DNA from: Oscillospiraceae bacterium
GTDB taxonomy: Bacteria > Bacillota > Clostridia > Oscillospirales > Oscillospiraceae
Length of the DNA stretch: 64,000 nt
Assembly: GCA_018053145.1 (NCBI GenBank)
Contig: JAGPMA010000004.1
Span: 1-64,000 of the forward strand
Direction: 5' to 3'
Shown here: positions 43,282-55,233 of the stretch, piece after piece
Numbering within the stretch: position 1 is the stretch's first letter
Layout of the letters: every line of letters starts with the position of its first letter
Program-made: the position numbers and the translations under genes
Notes under the pieces: model-generated
What the model saw: the letters and a program-made list of their open reading frames with translations, nothing else
Database searches by the model: none
What the model was told of the DNA's origin: nothing

Positions 43282-45047
43282 AGCTCCTCGCCTCCTGCGG
43301 TAATTTCGTTAATGCGGGTTTTCATGTCCTCTGCGATATGCTTATAGGTTTCCCTATACTCATCCTCAGGCACATATTTTGCTCTTCCTATCTGCTCACG
43401 CGCAGGGATTTTAATAAGCTTATTAAGGTCGGCACCCTGCTCCATCGCCGCGCGGCAGAGAGCATCGTAGTCAAGTATCATCTGCAAAAGAATCGACTGA
43501 CGCTCATAAGAGGAATAACTGTCAACATCGACAAAAGCGTTCTGTTGAAGGAAGTCCTCACGAATCATCTTAGCGGTTTCAAGCGTAAGCCTGTCGCCAA
43601 GCGATAGCGCATCCTGTCCAACAAGCTTAACGATTTCCTGAAGGCTTGCTTCCTCTTGCAAAATCCCCATGATTTTCTCACGATTTTGCATGAATTTTGC
43701 TCCCAACTCGTTGTCATACCACTTTTTCAGCCCTTCGACATACAGCGAATAACTTGTAAGCCAGTTGATTGCCGGGAAATGACGCGCATAGGCAAGGCTG
43801 GAGTCAAGCCCCCAGAACACCTTAACAATACGCATGGTAGCCTGCGAAACAGGCTCGGAGGTATCACCGCCCGGAGGTGAAACAGCGCCAATAGCTGTTA
43901 GACTACCGCGTCTGTCGTCAGCACCCAGGCACTCAACAACACCGGCACGCTCATAAAACTGAGCAAGACGCGAGGCGAGATAAGCCGGATAGCCTTCTTC
44001 ACCGGGCATTTCCTCTAGACGACCGGACATCTCACGCAAAGCCTCCGCCCAACGCGAGGTTGAGTCCGCGATAACGGCAACGTCGTAGCCCATGTCACGG
44101 AAGTATTCCGCAATTGTAATACCGGTATATATTGAAGCCTCACGTGCCGCAACAGGCATGTCGGAGGTGTTTGCAATCAAAACTGTGCGCTTCATTAGGG
44201 GTTCTCCGCTGCGTGGGTCTTTCAGTTCCGGGAACTCCATCAAGACGTCGGTCATTTCGTTTCCGCGCTCACCGCAGCCGATATAAACAACGACATCAAC
44301 GTCAGACCACTTAGCAAGCTGGTGCTGAACAACAGTTTTGCCGCTTCCGAAAGGACCCGGAACGGCAGCTGTGCCACCCTTTGCAAGTGGGAAGAGCGTG
44401 TCGATAACACGCTGGCCGCTGTTGAGCGGTCTTGACGGAACGTATTTTTTAATATAGGGGCGATTCTTACGAACCGGCCATTTCTGCATAAGTGTAAGCT
44501 TGTGGTTTTCACCGCTGTCACTCTTTATGAGGCAAACGGTATCGACAACCGTAAAGCTTCCTGCCTGAATGGAAGCAATCGTTCCGGAAACACCGACAGG
44601 AACCATAATTTTATGCAGAATTGCCGTAGTTTCCTGTACTGTTCCGATAATATCGCCCGCTGTAACCTTGTCACCAACCGAAGCTGTTGGAACAAACTCC
44701 CAAAGCTTTTCGCGGTTAAGGGCAGGAACATCAACGCCTCTTGAAATCGTTGCGCCAGTCAGCTCACGAATTGCAACAAGTGGGCGCTGAATACCATCGT
44801 ATATGCAGTCAAGCATACCCGGTCCGAGTTCAACCGAAAGCGGGTAGCCGGAGGTTTCAACCTCCGCGCCCGGTCCAAGTCCGCTGGTTTCCTCATACAC
44901 CTGAATGGATGCCGAGTCGCCGGTCATATTGAGTATTTCGCCTATCAGCCTCTGCTTGCCAACACGGACAACATCAGAGACATTGGCGTCTTCAAGTCCC
45001 TCTGCAACGACGAGAGGGCCGGATACTTTGGTAACTTTTCCGCTCAT
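43278..45047 (-). CDS. ntpA: V-type ATPase catalytic subunit A
   Basis: A 589-residue catalytic head subunit. The P loop is [18 protein letters not shown] (about 229-246); the catalytic Glu lies in [19 protein letters not shown]; the long non-homologous insert and [19 protein letters not shown] are family marks. It hydrolyses or makes ATP in step with ion flow. AGGTATGTAA precedes the ATG; the gene starts 17 bases after ntpG (subunit F). Confidence 0.98.
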   Translation of the reverse strand: MSGKVTKVSGPLVVAEGLEDANVSDVVRVGKQRLIGEILNMTGDSASIQVYEETSGLGPGAEVETSGYPLSVELGPGMLDCIYDGIQRPLVAIRELTGATISRGVDVPALNREKLWEFVPTASVGDKVTAGDIIGTVQETTAILHKIMVPVGVSGTIASIQAGSFTVVDTVCLIKSDSGENHKLTLMQKWPVRKNRPYIKKYVPSRPLNSGQRVIDTLFPLAKGGTAAVPGPFGSGKTVVQHQLAKWSDVDVVVYIGCGERGNEMTDVLMEFPELKDPRSGEPLMKRTVLIANTSDMPVAAREASIYTGITIAEYFRDMGYDVAVIADSTSRWAEALREMSGRLEEMPGEEGYPAYLASRLAQFYERAGVVECLGADDRRGSLTAIGAVSPPGGDTSEPVSQATMRIVKVFWGLDSSLAYARHFPAINWLTSYSLYVEGLKKWYDNELGAKFMQNREKIMGILQEEASLQEIVKLVGQDALSLGDRLTLETAKMIREDFLQQNAFVDVDSYSSYERQSILLQMILDYDALCRAAMEQGADLNKLIKIPAREQIGRAKYVPEDEYRETYKHIAEDMKTRINEITAGGEEL

Positions 45048-45064
45048 TTACATACCTACCTTTT

Positions 45065-45388
45065 CTAAAGGATGTCGCTGCCCACAGCACGCAAGACAGC
45101 GGACTGAAGGGCGGACTGTCCAAGCCCAAGTGAGCCTTCCCTGCCCGGAATCAAGATGATAGCCGGAGTGGGAGCGTCCTTATATTTATCAATCTCCGCA
45201 GAAAGTGCCTTGTAATAGGTTTCCTCCACATAGACGATAGCATAGTTGTCGTTTTCTTTCGTAAGCTTTTTAAACGCAGATAGAGCCTCTTCGTCACCCA
45301 AAACAGGGAAAGCGTCTAGCCCGAGCGCTTTGAAGCCCATTACTGTCTCTCTTCCGCCGATGACTGCAATTTTAAGCACTAATATCAC
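45065..45388 (-). CDS. ntpG: V-type ATPase subunit F (central stalk)
   Basis: A small 107-residue Rossmann-like protein of the rotor (called NtpG in Enterococcus). LKIAVIGGRETVMGFKALGL and YAIVYVEETYYKAL are typical. It begins with GTG at 45388 inside the end of ntpC (17-base overlap); a second GTG at 45379 would give a start closer to the family norm. It binds subunit D and couples rotation. Confidence 0.92.
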   Translation of the reverse strand: MILVLKIAVIGGRETVMGFKALGLDAFPVLGDEEALSAFKKLTKENDNYAIVYVEETYYKALSAEIDKYKDAPTPAIILIPGREGSLGLGQSALQSAVLRAVGSDIL

Positions 45389-46376
45389 GCAGCCTTTCCC
45401 GAATAAGCGAGGGCTTCACTCCCGAAAGCTTACCCGACAGTATCATTCTTGCCGCTGTAATTTCGTTTTCCAGTGCGGCTATATATGCTATTACAGGCTG
45501 TGCGCCAAAGCTTGACTGCTTTGCACCGGCAAAAAATGCAACCAGCGCATTGTCACAGCCGCGCTCAAACTCAGTCAGTCTTCCGCCGCGAGCCGCCTCC
45601 GCTCCGAGCAAAGCCGCTTCCCTGTAAGGTGTCTCCGCGTAAAGCGAAGCAAAGCCTTCGTCAGAATAAGCCGCTTGCGCGAGCTGTTCGGAATCCACGT
45701 TACCGCCGGAAATCAGCGCCCCACGAAGAAAACCGATATCCCTGCCCATTCGAATCGTTCTGACCGTAGCACGAAGGTTTGCACCATCTATCGCAAGGCA
45801 TACATAATCTTTAAGGAACGGAGAATACAAGTTTTGCGCGGTCTTCTTCATTTCTTCAAAATATGCTCTGTCTAAAACGAAATCGGCAAGCTGAGCATTC
45901 TCGGTACGCTTAATAACACCGCGAGCCTCTTCAAGAGCTCTCGCAAGCAATTTTGGCAAAGCGTCATAGTCCTCGGCATGGTAAGCTTCAATAAGAGCTT
46001 CAACCGGTACCATGCCAGAATCGGAAAGCAAATTCTTCCCGTCGACATTCGCGCTCTCGGCCTTGATAAGAACCTTTGCGTTGTGGTAATCGTATTTCAG
46101 GCAAAACGCATCTAAAATCGCACGTTCAGGGATTAACTGACGAATCTCCTCAAAAGCCTCTGCCCTGTGCTGATTAAGCGTCTTTTCAATGGCAGCGGCA
46201 GTCATTCCTGACATATCAGTATATCCGCAATCCACCAACATCTTAGCAGCGTCATCAAAGGTTGGTGCATCCAGCATGCGGTCCATTTTGTCCTTTGTGA
46301 GTAGTTTTGGCTCTTTTGCTCTCAGTGCGGAGGTTAAATATAGGTAATCGTAATCATTAAATGTTTTATCTGACAA
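45372..46376 (-). CDS. ntpC: V-type ATPase subunit C (V0 d/AC39)
   Basis: A 334-residue helical protein that links the central stalk to the membrane ring. YLTSALRAKEPKLLTKDKMD and FCLKYDYHNAKVLIKAE are typical of the archaeal/bacterial C family. Translation begins with TTG at 46376, with AAGGAGG 6 bases upstream; no ATG or GTG fits better. Follows ntpE by 49 bases. Confidence 0.93.
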   Translation of the reverse strand: MSDKTFNDYDYLYLTSALRAKEPKLLTKDKMDRMLDAPTFDDAAKMLVDCGYTDMSGMTAAAIEKTLNQHRAEAFEEIRQLIPERAILDAFCLKYDYHNAKVLIKAESANVDGKNLLSDSGMVPVEALIEAYHAEDYDALPKLLARALEEARGVIKRTENAQLADFVLDRAYFEEMKKTAQNLYSPFLKDYVCLAIDGANLRATVRTIRMGRDIGFLRGALISGGNVDSEQLAQAAYSDEGFASLYAETPYREAALLGAEAARGGRLTEFERGCDNALVAFFAGAKQSSFGAQPVIAYIAALENEITAARMILSGKLSGVKPSLIRERLRDISA

Positions 46377-46425
46377 GTTTTTTCCTCCTTGTCACAGGGT
46401 ATTTTTCGGTTTGTGTCAAAACTGC

Positions 46426-47028
46426 TTAATCGGAAAATAGCACCTCGGCAACCTTTGAAGAAAGCTCACCCTTTGAAAGCTCCACAAGCTTTTCAACAGT
46501 GCAGTTGACCTCAATATCGCCCTGCTTAACCACAAGTCCGCCTCTAAAGCTTCCCGTCAACTCGCTGACTGTGAGCTTGGGAAGAAGTCCTCTTTTTTTA
46601 AGAAGCTCGTTTGCTGCTTTTACAACTGCCTTTGAGCAGGCAGACTTGTCCTTCGCGTTAAAAACTATCTCCTCAAGTCCTGTACCGGCGGCAAGAGCTG
46701 CTTGCTGGGACAAAAATTCGATATATTGTTCATCGGGCAAGCTGCAAAGCTTTGTCACGGTTTCCTCAAAGACATGGGCAACAGCCTCCTGCTTCATGGC
46801 AAGAACGCTCTTCTTTGCCTCCATGTTGGCAGTGCTTTGAAGACGTGAAACCTGACTTTCAACTTCCTTGGTGCCCAAGCGAATGAGGTTCCAGTATTCG
46901 TCCTGCGCGGTTGTGTTGTATGCCTCTTTAATTCCGCGGCACTTCTCCGCGGTTTCTGTTTGCATAGCGGCAATTTCTTCTCGGGTTTCTGCCGCAATGC
47001 GTTCAGTAATTTTATTTATTCCATCCAT
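46426..47028 (-). CDS. ntpE: V-type ATPase subunit E (peripheral stalk)
   Basis: A 200-residue protein with a long N-terminal helix (ERIAAETREEIAAMQTETAE) and a globular C-terminal domain with GSFRGGLVVKQGDIEVNCTVE, the family signature for binding the head. It forms the peripheral stalk with the G/H-like subunit. AAGGG lies 10 bases before the ATG. A structured 154-base spacer separates it from ntpK. Confidence 0.92.
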   Translation of the reverse strand: MDGINKITERIAAETREEIAAMQTETAEKCRGIKEAYNTTAQDEYWNLIRLGTKEVESQVSRLQSTANMEAKKSVLAMKQEAVAHVFEETVTKLCSLPDEQYIEFLSQQAALAAGTGLEEIVFNAKDKSACSKAVVKAANELLKKRGLLPKLTVSELTGSFRGGLVVKQGDIEVNCTVEKLVELSKGELSSKVAEVLFSD

Positions 47029-47182
47029 TGAAACAACCCTTCCCTTTCGCCAATCCTCGGCGCGCTAACGTCACGAAGGAAGCGCGAGCCAAACATGCTC
47101 TGCTGCCCTTTTGCCGTAAGGACCGGTAACCGATAAAAACAAGTGTGAACAGTATACACGAGGTATGCGCTCTCCCTGCTTA
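47029..47182 (-). other. Intercistronic spacer between ntpK and ntpE
   Basis: No gene. Contains the stem CGCGCT / AGCGCG (47061-47066, 47081-47086). Placed between the highly produced ring subunit K and the rest, it could set subunit stoichiometry by processing or attenuation; inference. Confidence 0.45.
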
Positions 47183-49625
<2,443 letters not shown>

Positions 49626-49626
<1 letters not shown>

Positions 49627-49940
49627 TAGCTGTTCACAATCCTTTCAATCACGAGAGAAACTGCCTGGTCGGTTCTGCTGTTAGCGCGAACCTGCATTGA
49701 TGCTTTGCGGTTTTCGGTGGTTCTTGAAAGCTCCTGCGCTGTTTCCTTCGCTTTTTCGCCTGCCTTACGCTTAAGATCGCGAATTTCTTCCTCCGCTTTC
49801 TTTTTTGCATCTTCAACCGCCAGTTTTCCGTTCTCCTCGGCTTCCGAAATGAGTTTTTTCGAAAGAGCGGCGGCGGCGGCTTTTGCGGCCTTCGCGTTTT
49901 CTTCGGCCTCACTGATTGCCTTTATTGCTTCGAGTGACAT
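49626..49940 (-). CDS. V-type ATPase peripheral stalk subunit G/H-like
   Basis: A 104-residue, almost fully helical and charged protein: MSLEAIKAISEAEENAKAAK, then AEENGKLAVEDAKKKAEEEI. It matches the G/H-like stalk subunit (NtpF in Enterococcus) that pairs with subunit E. ATG 49940 was chosen for AGGGGGTG about 9 bases ahead; a longer frame from 50015 lacks support. First gene of the ATPase operon, coupled to ntpI. Confidence 0.85.
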
Positions 49941-50301
49941 TCTTATAACACCCCCTGAACATGCCGGTTTCTTTTTTAATACCCTAAGGTGGAGACAACT
50001 ACTATTATTATTCAACGGATTTTAGATAGTACCAGTAGTTGCTAAATATTTTGTTCATTGTAATCTACATTTACTAAAATTGCAAGTACCCAAAACTACA
50101 TATTGGTATGATGCCCATATATTTTGTTAAATTTTAAACTAGTTTTATGCTTTTCCACCACACCGAATTAAAGCTATATATTCTAAATCACTAAATAATA
50201 CAAAACTATCTTGATATCAGCCATAATGTCATATATAATTTATTAATGCGAAAGCAAGAGTACACGCAAATTATAAATATACAGGTCGGAGGAAACCACT
50301 T
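49941..50301. promoter_or_regulatory. Divergent promoter region: V-ATPase (minus) and E2-like gene (plus)
   Basis: Minus strand: TTGCAA (50080-50085), 17 bases, TACAAT (50057-50062). The ATPase leader contains CAACTACT / AGTAGTTG (49996-50003, 50034-50041). Plus strand: TTGATA (50211-50216), 17 bases, TATAAT (50234-50239). Otherwise AT-rich without genes. Confidence 0.7.
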
Positions 50302-51186
50302 ATGTCTGAACCAATTTATAAGCGCAGATTTGGTGACCGCAAAGAAGGTCGTCTTGTTCGCACTTTTCCTGCGTATAATAAGGTCGAGCCTTTTGTAATG
50401 AAATCACGCAACGATGCGTCAAATTATTTCAGTGATAGTATTGAGGTAACCGAAATAGATCGCTGGCTTCGCGAAAAACGTTCCGAAGGTTATAAGGGCA
50501 TGGGTATGCTTCATCTGTTTCTTGCGGCTTATGTAAGAACGGTTGCTTATCGACCCGCTCTTAACCGTTTTGTTTCGGGGCAGCATGTATACGCTCGTCA
50601 TGAGGTCGAGGTCCTAATGACCGTCAAGCGTGCGCTCACGGATAACTCCGAGGAAACCACAATTAAAGCAAAATTTTTGCCCTCAGATACCGTTTTCGAC
50701 ATCTACCGCAAGATTAATGAAAAGATTGATGAAATAAAGGCAAGCGACGAGCGCAACGGCACCGATAAAATTGCCGAGACTTTTATGCGCTTTCCCCGTA
50801 TTATTATCAACTTGTTTGTTTCAATTATTAAAGCTCTGGATTATTTTGGCTGGCTGCCGCAGTCAATAATCGACGCAAGTCCCTTCCACGGCTCAATGAT
50901 TATCACAGACCTTGGCTCAATCGGAATTCCTCCCGTCCATCATCATTTGTACAACATGGGCAATTTGCCGCTCTTCCTTGCCTTTGGAGCAAAGCGTCGA
51001 AATGTCGAGCTTGACGCCTCAGGCCATCCGGTTGAAAGGAAGTACATCGACTATAACGTAACAACAGATGAACGAATTTGCGACGGCTTCTATATGGCCG
51101 GTTCCTTTAAGTACCTCAAGTATTACTTAAAAAATCCGCGTCTGCTCGAGGCTCCTCCCGAGAAGGTTGTTCAAGATATATTTTAA
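50302..51186 (+). CDS. Free-standing E2/CAT-fold acyltransferase-like protein, His replaced
   Basis: A 294-residue protein with the fold of the catalytic domain of 2-oxoacid dehydrogenase E2 / chloramphenicol acetyltransferase. No lipoyl or E3-binding domain is present. MTVKRALTDNSEETTIKAKF and SMIITDLGSIGIPPVHHHLY fit the domain, and the C-terminal active-site motif that should be DHRxxDG reads DERICDG (256-262): the catalytic His is Glu. The family function is thus uncertain; a structural or binding role, or a different chemistry using HHH at 213-215, are options. GGAGG lies 8 bases before the ATG. Confidence 0.75.
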   Translation: MSEPIYKRRFGDRKEGRLVRTFPAYNKVEPFVMKSRNDASNYFSDSIEVTEIDRWLREKRSEGYKGMGMLHLFLAAYVRTVAYRPALNRFVSGQHVYARHEVEVLMTVKRALTDNSEETTIKAKFLPSDTVFDIYRKINEKIDEIKASDERNGTDKIAETFMRFPRIIINLFVSIIKALDYFGWLPQSIIDASPFHGSMIITDLGSIGIPPVHHHLYNMGNLPLFLAFGAKRRNVELDASGHPVERKYIDYNVTTDERICDGFYMAGSFKYLKYYLKNPRLLEAPPEKVVQDIF

Positions 51187-51200
51187 TAGCTTTTCAATAA

Positions 51201-51237
51201 AAAAAACAGACCGAAGCTTGGCTTCGGTCTGTTTTTT
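51201..51237. terminator. Bidirectional terminator between E2-like and hydrolase genes
   Basis: Perfect 17-bp arms 51201-51217 and 51221-51237 with A run left and T run right. Confidence 0.93.
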
Positions 51238-51248
51238 ATTAATTTTAA

Positions 51249-51866
51249 TTATAGATACAATTCTAATTTTGAACTATAGCAGAAATATGTCCAGCCCAGA
51301 TACTTATCATAAACTGCCGTTTGGGCTCCTCCGCCCTGAATGAAATTCGCTTGGAAAACAACCGAAGGCTCAAGAAGCCGTTCACCGTTTAGAAGTCTCA
51401 TTGCTGCGGCAACGCAGCGCTGACTTGGCAGAAGATTGTTAAAGTAACGGCTGTTAGCACCGTAGTATTGCCCCGGCTGGTCAAGTACTTCCTTTATTGT
51501 GTTGGGAAATTCAGGGCTTGCTACTCTATTTAAAACAACTTCGCCAACACACATTTTCCATTCATCACTCAGCCATTCCGAGCCGGCTTCGGCATAAATT
51601 ATTTTTGCCAAAAGCATAAGGTCGTCAAAAGTGTAGCTTTCTTCATCAAGCTCAAGGGCCATAATTTTTTCTTCACGGGCCATCTGCGATGCGACACCGG
51701 CATCATAATCACCGGTTACAGCGGCAGTTATCATCTGCCCTGCGTAATCAATATCGGCAGAAAACGTAGTTACAATTCCATCGGAATTCTTATTGGCAGC
51801 TTCTGCATAGCCGCTCATAATAAAAGTTAGAACAAGCACAGGCAATATGGTTATCAATTTTTTCAT
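51249..51866 (-). CDS. SleB/CwlJ-type cell-wall hydrolase, secreted
   Basis: A 205-residue exported protein with signal peptide MKKLITILPVLVLTFIMSG ending at about residue 23. The C-terminal half is a Hydrolase_2 domain: LLAKIIYAEAGSEWLSDEWK with the catalytic Glu, VGEVVLNRVASPEFPNTIKE and GQYYGANSRYF. Related spore enzymes cut cortex peptidoglycan at germination; others act on the vegetative wall, and no peptidoglycan-binding domain tells which applies. AAGGAGG precedes the ATG. Confidence 0.9.
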   Translation of the reverse strand: MKKLITILPVLVLTFIMSGYAEAANKNSDGIVTTFSADIDYAGQMITAAVTGDYDAGVASQMAREEKIMALELDEESYTFDDLMLLAKIIYAEAGSEWLSDEWKMCVGEVVLNRVASPEFPNTIKEVLDQPGQYYGANSRYFNNLLPSQRCVAAAMRLLNGERLLEPSVVFQANFIQGGGAQTAVYDKYLGWTYFCYSSKLELYL

Positions 51867-52311
51867 GGATAAACCTCCTTAAATCAGTTGCAGTCCGTTT
51901 TTGTGGGGGCATTCACGTGTGATTCGGTATCACCCGATATTCGCAATTATAGCTTCAATGCCTAGAGAATAATGTCGGTTTGCGCAAATCAATACGCAAG
52001 TTTCTAATCTGGCCAAAAACGCTATTCAATTCCCACTTTATGGTTTTACAGCCGTATTTTCAGTTCATTATTCCCCACTTTCGGTAATGTTTTTGTGTGT
52101 TTTTTCTTGGCATGTCGCTCATCTTAGCAAAGTATTTCGATAAAATCAATATATGTTAAATTAATAACGTAATTTTTAGTAGTTTTATTAGATATTTCTG
52201 TTACTATTTTGTATCCATTTGTAAATTATTCACTCACTTTTCTTTACCTGCTTCAAATCATATAATTCTATCAGCTTGTTAATTGTTTCTAAATTCATTG
52301 CTTAAGCGCAG
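51867..52311. other. AT-rich non-coding stretch
   Basis: About 445 bases with no supported gene, known RNA or clear promoter. A weak TATAAT is found near 51945 on the minus strand for the hydrolase gene, and GGTATCACC-type symmetry near 51925. Confidence 0.5.
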
Positions 52312-52369
52312 AAAAACCACCCCAAAGCTCTCGAATCACAAAATGTGGCATACGAGGCTCTGGGGTGGT
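52312..52369 (-). terminator. Long-stem terminator of the thioesterase pair
   Basis: Arms 52316-52333 and 52353-52369 pair almost perfectly (ACCACCCCA outer part, CTCG inner part, one wobble and one bulge); the minus strand continues TTTTTC. Confidence 0.87.
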
Positions 52370-52412
52370 CACAAAATACTGTTTAGTTCTAGTGCTTAAC
52401 TCTGTTTTAGCT

Positions 52413-53156
52413 CTATTTCCGAAAAATGAACTCGCTGGCAAAGTGCTGAATGTTATCGCTAAAGCCCTGAATGATATAACCGTTTTCGGTTCCCGCTCCT
52501 CTAATTTCGAGGGTTTCGCCAAGGCTCGTTTCTCTTGTAAAGTTAACAACGTAATCCATTACTTCCAAACGCTGATACTCCGGCGGCAAAAAATCCACAG
52601 CTATTCTGCTGTACACTCCGTTGTTTACGTGGTTATTGCAATCCAAATCCGAATAATACACCGGCCGCACCCCAATTACGGGCAATTGAGCTTCCGTAAC
52701 AATTTTTTTGCATTCCGGACTGTCGGTAGGAACATCGTAAAAGCTTGAGTGCTTGTAACTATGTTCAGTCGGTTCGATTGTTTTTCGCTCAAACGGGTTA
52801 ATAAGCGCCCATGTTCCTGAGGCAGACGCAATCAATTCTCCTTCCGGCGATTTGATATCACAGTCTCTCAGATAAAATCTGCCCTCTGTTTTACGAAACC
52901 AAGTAGTAAGTATTAAGGTTTCATTGCACAGCGGCGTTCTGTGAAACCTAATGCTCATACGTGTTATTAAAAAGAGCATTCCAATATTAATAAAGTATTC
53001 GTGCGTATGTCCCTTTGCCTGAAACTCGTCACCTGCAATTTCTGAAAACAGTGCTAAAATATGGTGCAAGGTCAATTTCTTTTCCGTGTTGCAGTCCATA
53101 TAATTAATTGTAATCTCTCTTTTATAAAAAGTCCCATCAAACCATCTGTCGCTCAT
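52413..53156 (-). CDS. Acyl-ACP thioesterase (second of pair)
   Basis: A 247-residue double hot-dog enzyme that frees fatty acids from acyl carrier protein. The C-terminal active site YYSDLDCNNHVNNGVYSRIA carries Asp, Asn and His of the plant FatA/FatB-like family. The N-terminus MSDRWFDGTFYKREITINYM and AGDEFQAKGHTHEYFINIGM fit the first hot-dog. It lies 35 bases after a paralogue of similar length, from which it clearly differs in sequence. It probably sets which acyl chain is released; specificity is unknown. Confidence 0.9.
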   Translation of the reverse strand: MSDRWFDGTFYKREITINYMDCNTEKKLTLHHILALFSEIAGDEFQAKGHTHEYFINIGMLFLITRMSIRFHRTPLCNETLILTTWFRKTEGRFYLRDCDIKSPEGELIASASGTWALINPFERKTIEPTEHSYKHSSFYDVPTDSPECKKIVTEAQLPVIGVRPVYYSDLDCNNHVNNGVYSRIAVDFLPPEYQRLEVMDYVVNFTRETSLGETLEIRGAGTENGYIIQGFSDNIQHFASEFIFRK

Positions 53157-53191
53157 GAATGTCCCCCGCGTTAATATCTTTTTTTGTCAGG

Positions 53192-53929
53192 TTAGCAAAA
53201 ATACTCGCAGCCAAAGCGCAGCGAATTGTTTGCTGTTCCCTGAATTATATATCCTGTATCTGTAAATGCTCCGCTGATTTCAAGCAGCTCGCCCTGCTTA
53301 ACTTCTAAAAAATAATTTATCAAAAAGCCTTTGATTTCCTTCTGCCTTATTTCCACCGGCAAATAATCATTCGCGATTTTCCCATAGACGGCGTTGTTGA
53401 CATGGTTATTCGCATCCAAATCCGAAATATAAATCGGCCGAATCCCCAAAACTGACAAATCTCCGGTTTTACTTAGCTTTTCGCAGTCGGGGCAGTCAGA
53501 CTTACGTAGATCTGTTTGACGCCTGCCTTCTGCAAGACTACTCGGTCTCAGCACTTTCCTAGATATTATGTCAACCAGCATCCACTGGCTTGCCCCAGAA
53601 ACAAGGACCTCGTCATCAATTGACTTAAGCTCGAAGTCCCGATAGAAAAAAGGTCCTTTATCAAACCTTTCCCATGTGCTTGCAACAATTTCTTCAGTAT
53701 GGACGGGCATTCTTTCAAACTTGAACCTCATTTTTGAAAGTAGCAAAGCCTGTCCGCGCTCAGAAAGGCAGTCATAGCCAAGTCCCCTTCTTTCATAATC
53801 CTCGCCGGCGAGCTCGGAAACGAGCTTCGTAATGGCATATAGGCTTGCGTTTTTTGCTCTGTCGCAATCCCCGAACCTGAACATAAATTTTCTATTGAAA
53901 TAAGCGCCGTCATACCATTCTTCCGGCAT
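53192..53929 (-). CDS. Acyl-ACP thioesterase (first of pair)
   Basis: A 245-residue paralogue of the next gene, with the same active site IYISDLDANNHVNNAVYGKI and similar start MPEEWYDGAYFNRKFMFRFG. Differences in the substrate-binding helix (DYERRGLGYDCLSERGQALL against the other gene) suggest another chain preference. Both may work together, for example as a dimer or for two chain lengths. GGAGGGATTTT precedes the ATG, and 35 bases separate the two genes, so they form an operon. Confidence 0.9.
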   Translation of the reverse strand: MPEEWYDGAYFNRKFMFRFGDCDRAKNASLYAITKLVSELAGEDYERRGLGYDCLSERGQALLLSKMRFKFERMPVHTEEIVASTWERFDKGPFFYRDFELKSIDDEVLVSGASQWMLVDIISRKVLRPSSLAEGRRQTDLRKSDCPDCEKLSKTGDLSVLGIRPIYISDLDANNHVNNAVYGKIANDYLPVEIRQKEIKGFLINYFLEVKQGELLEISGAFTDTGYIIQGTANNSLRFGCEYFC

Positions 53930-54071
53930 AAAATCCCTCCAACTATGACATCAATTGTCAAGAAGGCGTTGTTTTTTGAATTCGAGTGCAATTATAAACT
54001 CAATTACTGCAAAGCTCAAGCTTAATTCTACTCGTTATACAAATAATTTGCGGTAATTTGGCATTTTTTCT

Positions 54072-54099
54072 TTGTAATTTAAATTATAGGGTGTATAAT
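54072..54099 (+). promoter_or_regulatory. pta promoter
   Basis: TTGTAA (54072-54077), 16 bases, TATAAT (54094-54099), about 30 bases before GGAGG and the start of pta. Confidence 0.7.
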
Positions 54100-54133
54100 G
54101 CATAAAGTTTCAATTACATTGGAGGAACTTCAT

Positions 54134-55132
54134 ATGCTTACAGAAATTATCAAAACTCTTAAAAATGACCGCAGAAAAATCGTTTTTACCGAAGGCGAAG
54201 ACCCCCGCATACTTGAAGCAGCCACGCGTCTTGTTGCCGACGGCATAATGGACGTTCTTCTTTGCGGCGAGCCTGAAAAAATCAAGGCTGCTGCCGCTGC
54301 AGGAGGCTTTAAAATTGACGGTATGGAGATTGCCGACCCAAAAAATTACCCTGAGATGGACGCTATGGTCAACGCCATGTTCGAGCTCCGCAAGGGAAAG
54401 ATGCCTGCAGAAGAGTGCCGCGCCGCTCTTTCCAAGGGCAATTATTTCGGCACAATGCTCGTTAAGATGGGCAAGGCTGACGGTCTTCTCGGCGGCGCAA
54501 CCTATTCCACAGCCGACACAGTACGTCCTGCGCTTCAAATAGTCAAAACCAAGCCCGGCGCCCACTTGGTCAGCTCCTGCTTCATTCTTGTCCGCGGCAA
54601 CGAAAGAATCGCCATGGGCGACTGCGCAATCAACATCGACTATCCCGACACAGTTGACAAAGACGGCGTTGTTACCCTCAAGGGCAGCGAAAAGCTTGCC
54701 GAGGTCGCAATTGAAACCGCCAGAACCGCAAAGTTCTTCGGAATCGACCCCAAGGTTGCTGTGCTCAGCTTCTCCACTAAGGGCTCAGGTAAGGGCGGCA
54801 CAGTCGACCTATCACGCGAAGCCACCGAAAAGGCAAAGGAGCTTGCTCCCGACCTTGCCATAGACGGCGAGCTTCAGTTTGACGCCGCAGTATCCCCCGA
54901 GGTTGCCTGCACAAAGTGCAAGGGCTCTCCCGTCGCCGGTCAGGCAAACACCTTCATCTTCCCCACCATCGAAGCCGGCAATATCGGCTACAAAATTGCT
55001 CAGCGTCTTGGTGGCTTTGAGGCCTACGGCCCCATCCTTCAGGGCTTGAATGCTCCCATTAACGACCTTTCTCGCGGCTGCAACGCCGACGAAGTCTATG
55101 CGATGGCGATCATTACACTGGGCACAAAATAA
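54134..55132 (+). CDS. pta: Phosphate acetyltransferase
   Basis: A 332-residue enzyme that turns acetyl-CoA and phosphate into acetyl phosphate for ATP production. RKIVFTEGEDPRILEAATRL, GLLGGATYSTADTVRPALQI and VAVLSFSTKGSGKGG are the catalytic and CoA-binding parts. This is the short clostridial form. ATG 54134 has GGAGG 8 bases upstream; the in-frame ATG at 54098 has none. ackA, its usual partner, is not adjacent. No ordinary terminator was seen before the rpsF promoter. Confidence 0.95.
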   Translation: MLTEIIKTLKNDRRKIVFTEGEDPRILEAATRLVADGIMDVLLCGEPEKIKAAAAAGGFKIDGMEIADPKNYPEMDAMVNAMFELRKGKMPAEECRAALSKGNYFGTMLVKMGKADGLLGGATYSTADTVRPALQIVKTKPGAHLVSSCFILVRGNERIAMGDCAINIDYPDTVDKDGVVTLKGSEKLAEVAIETARTAKFFGIDPKVAVLSFSTKGSGKGGTVDLSREATEKAKELAPDLAIDGELQFDAAVSPEVACTKCKGSPVAGQANTFIFPTIEAGNIGYKIAQRLGGFEAYGPILQGLNAPINDLSRGCNADEVYAMAIITLGTK

Positions 55133-55173
55133 TTAGTTTTTCTTGCACATTGTTGTAACAACGTCAGATTTCC

Positions 55174-55233
55174 TTGACATTTCTAATAATTTATGTATAA
55201 TAGGATAGCTTGTCATATGATGGCAAGCTATCC
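55174..55233 (+). promoter_or_regulatory. rpsF promoter with inverted repeat over the start site
   Basis: TTGACA (55174-55179), 16 bases, TATAAT (55196-55201). Arms 55203-55214 and 55222-55233 (GGATAGCTTG core, one wobble) straddle the expected start; a second hairpin GCCCC-TATTATT-GGGGC follows at about 55236-55252. Operator or ribosomal-protein leader. Confidence 0.65.

Noticed and set aside
52295..52549. 84-residue minus-strand frame at the end of the thioesterase gene
   Set aside because: It overlaps the 3' part of the thioesterase gene in another frame and includes the terminator; no ribosome site.
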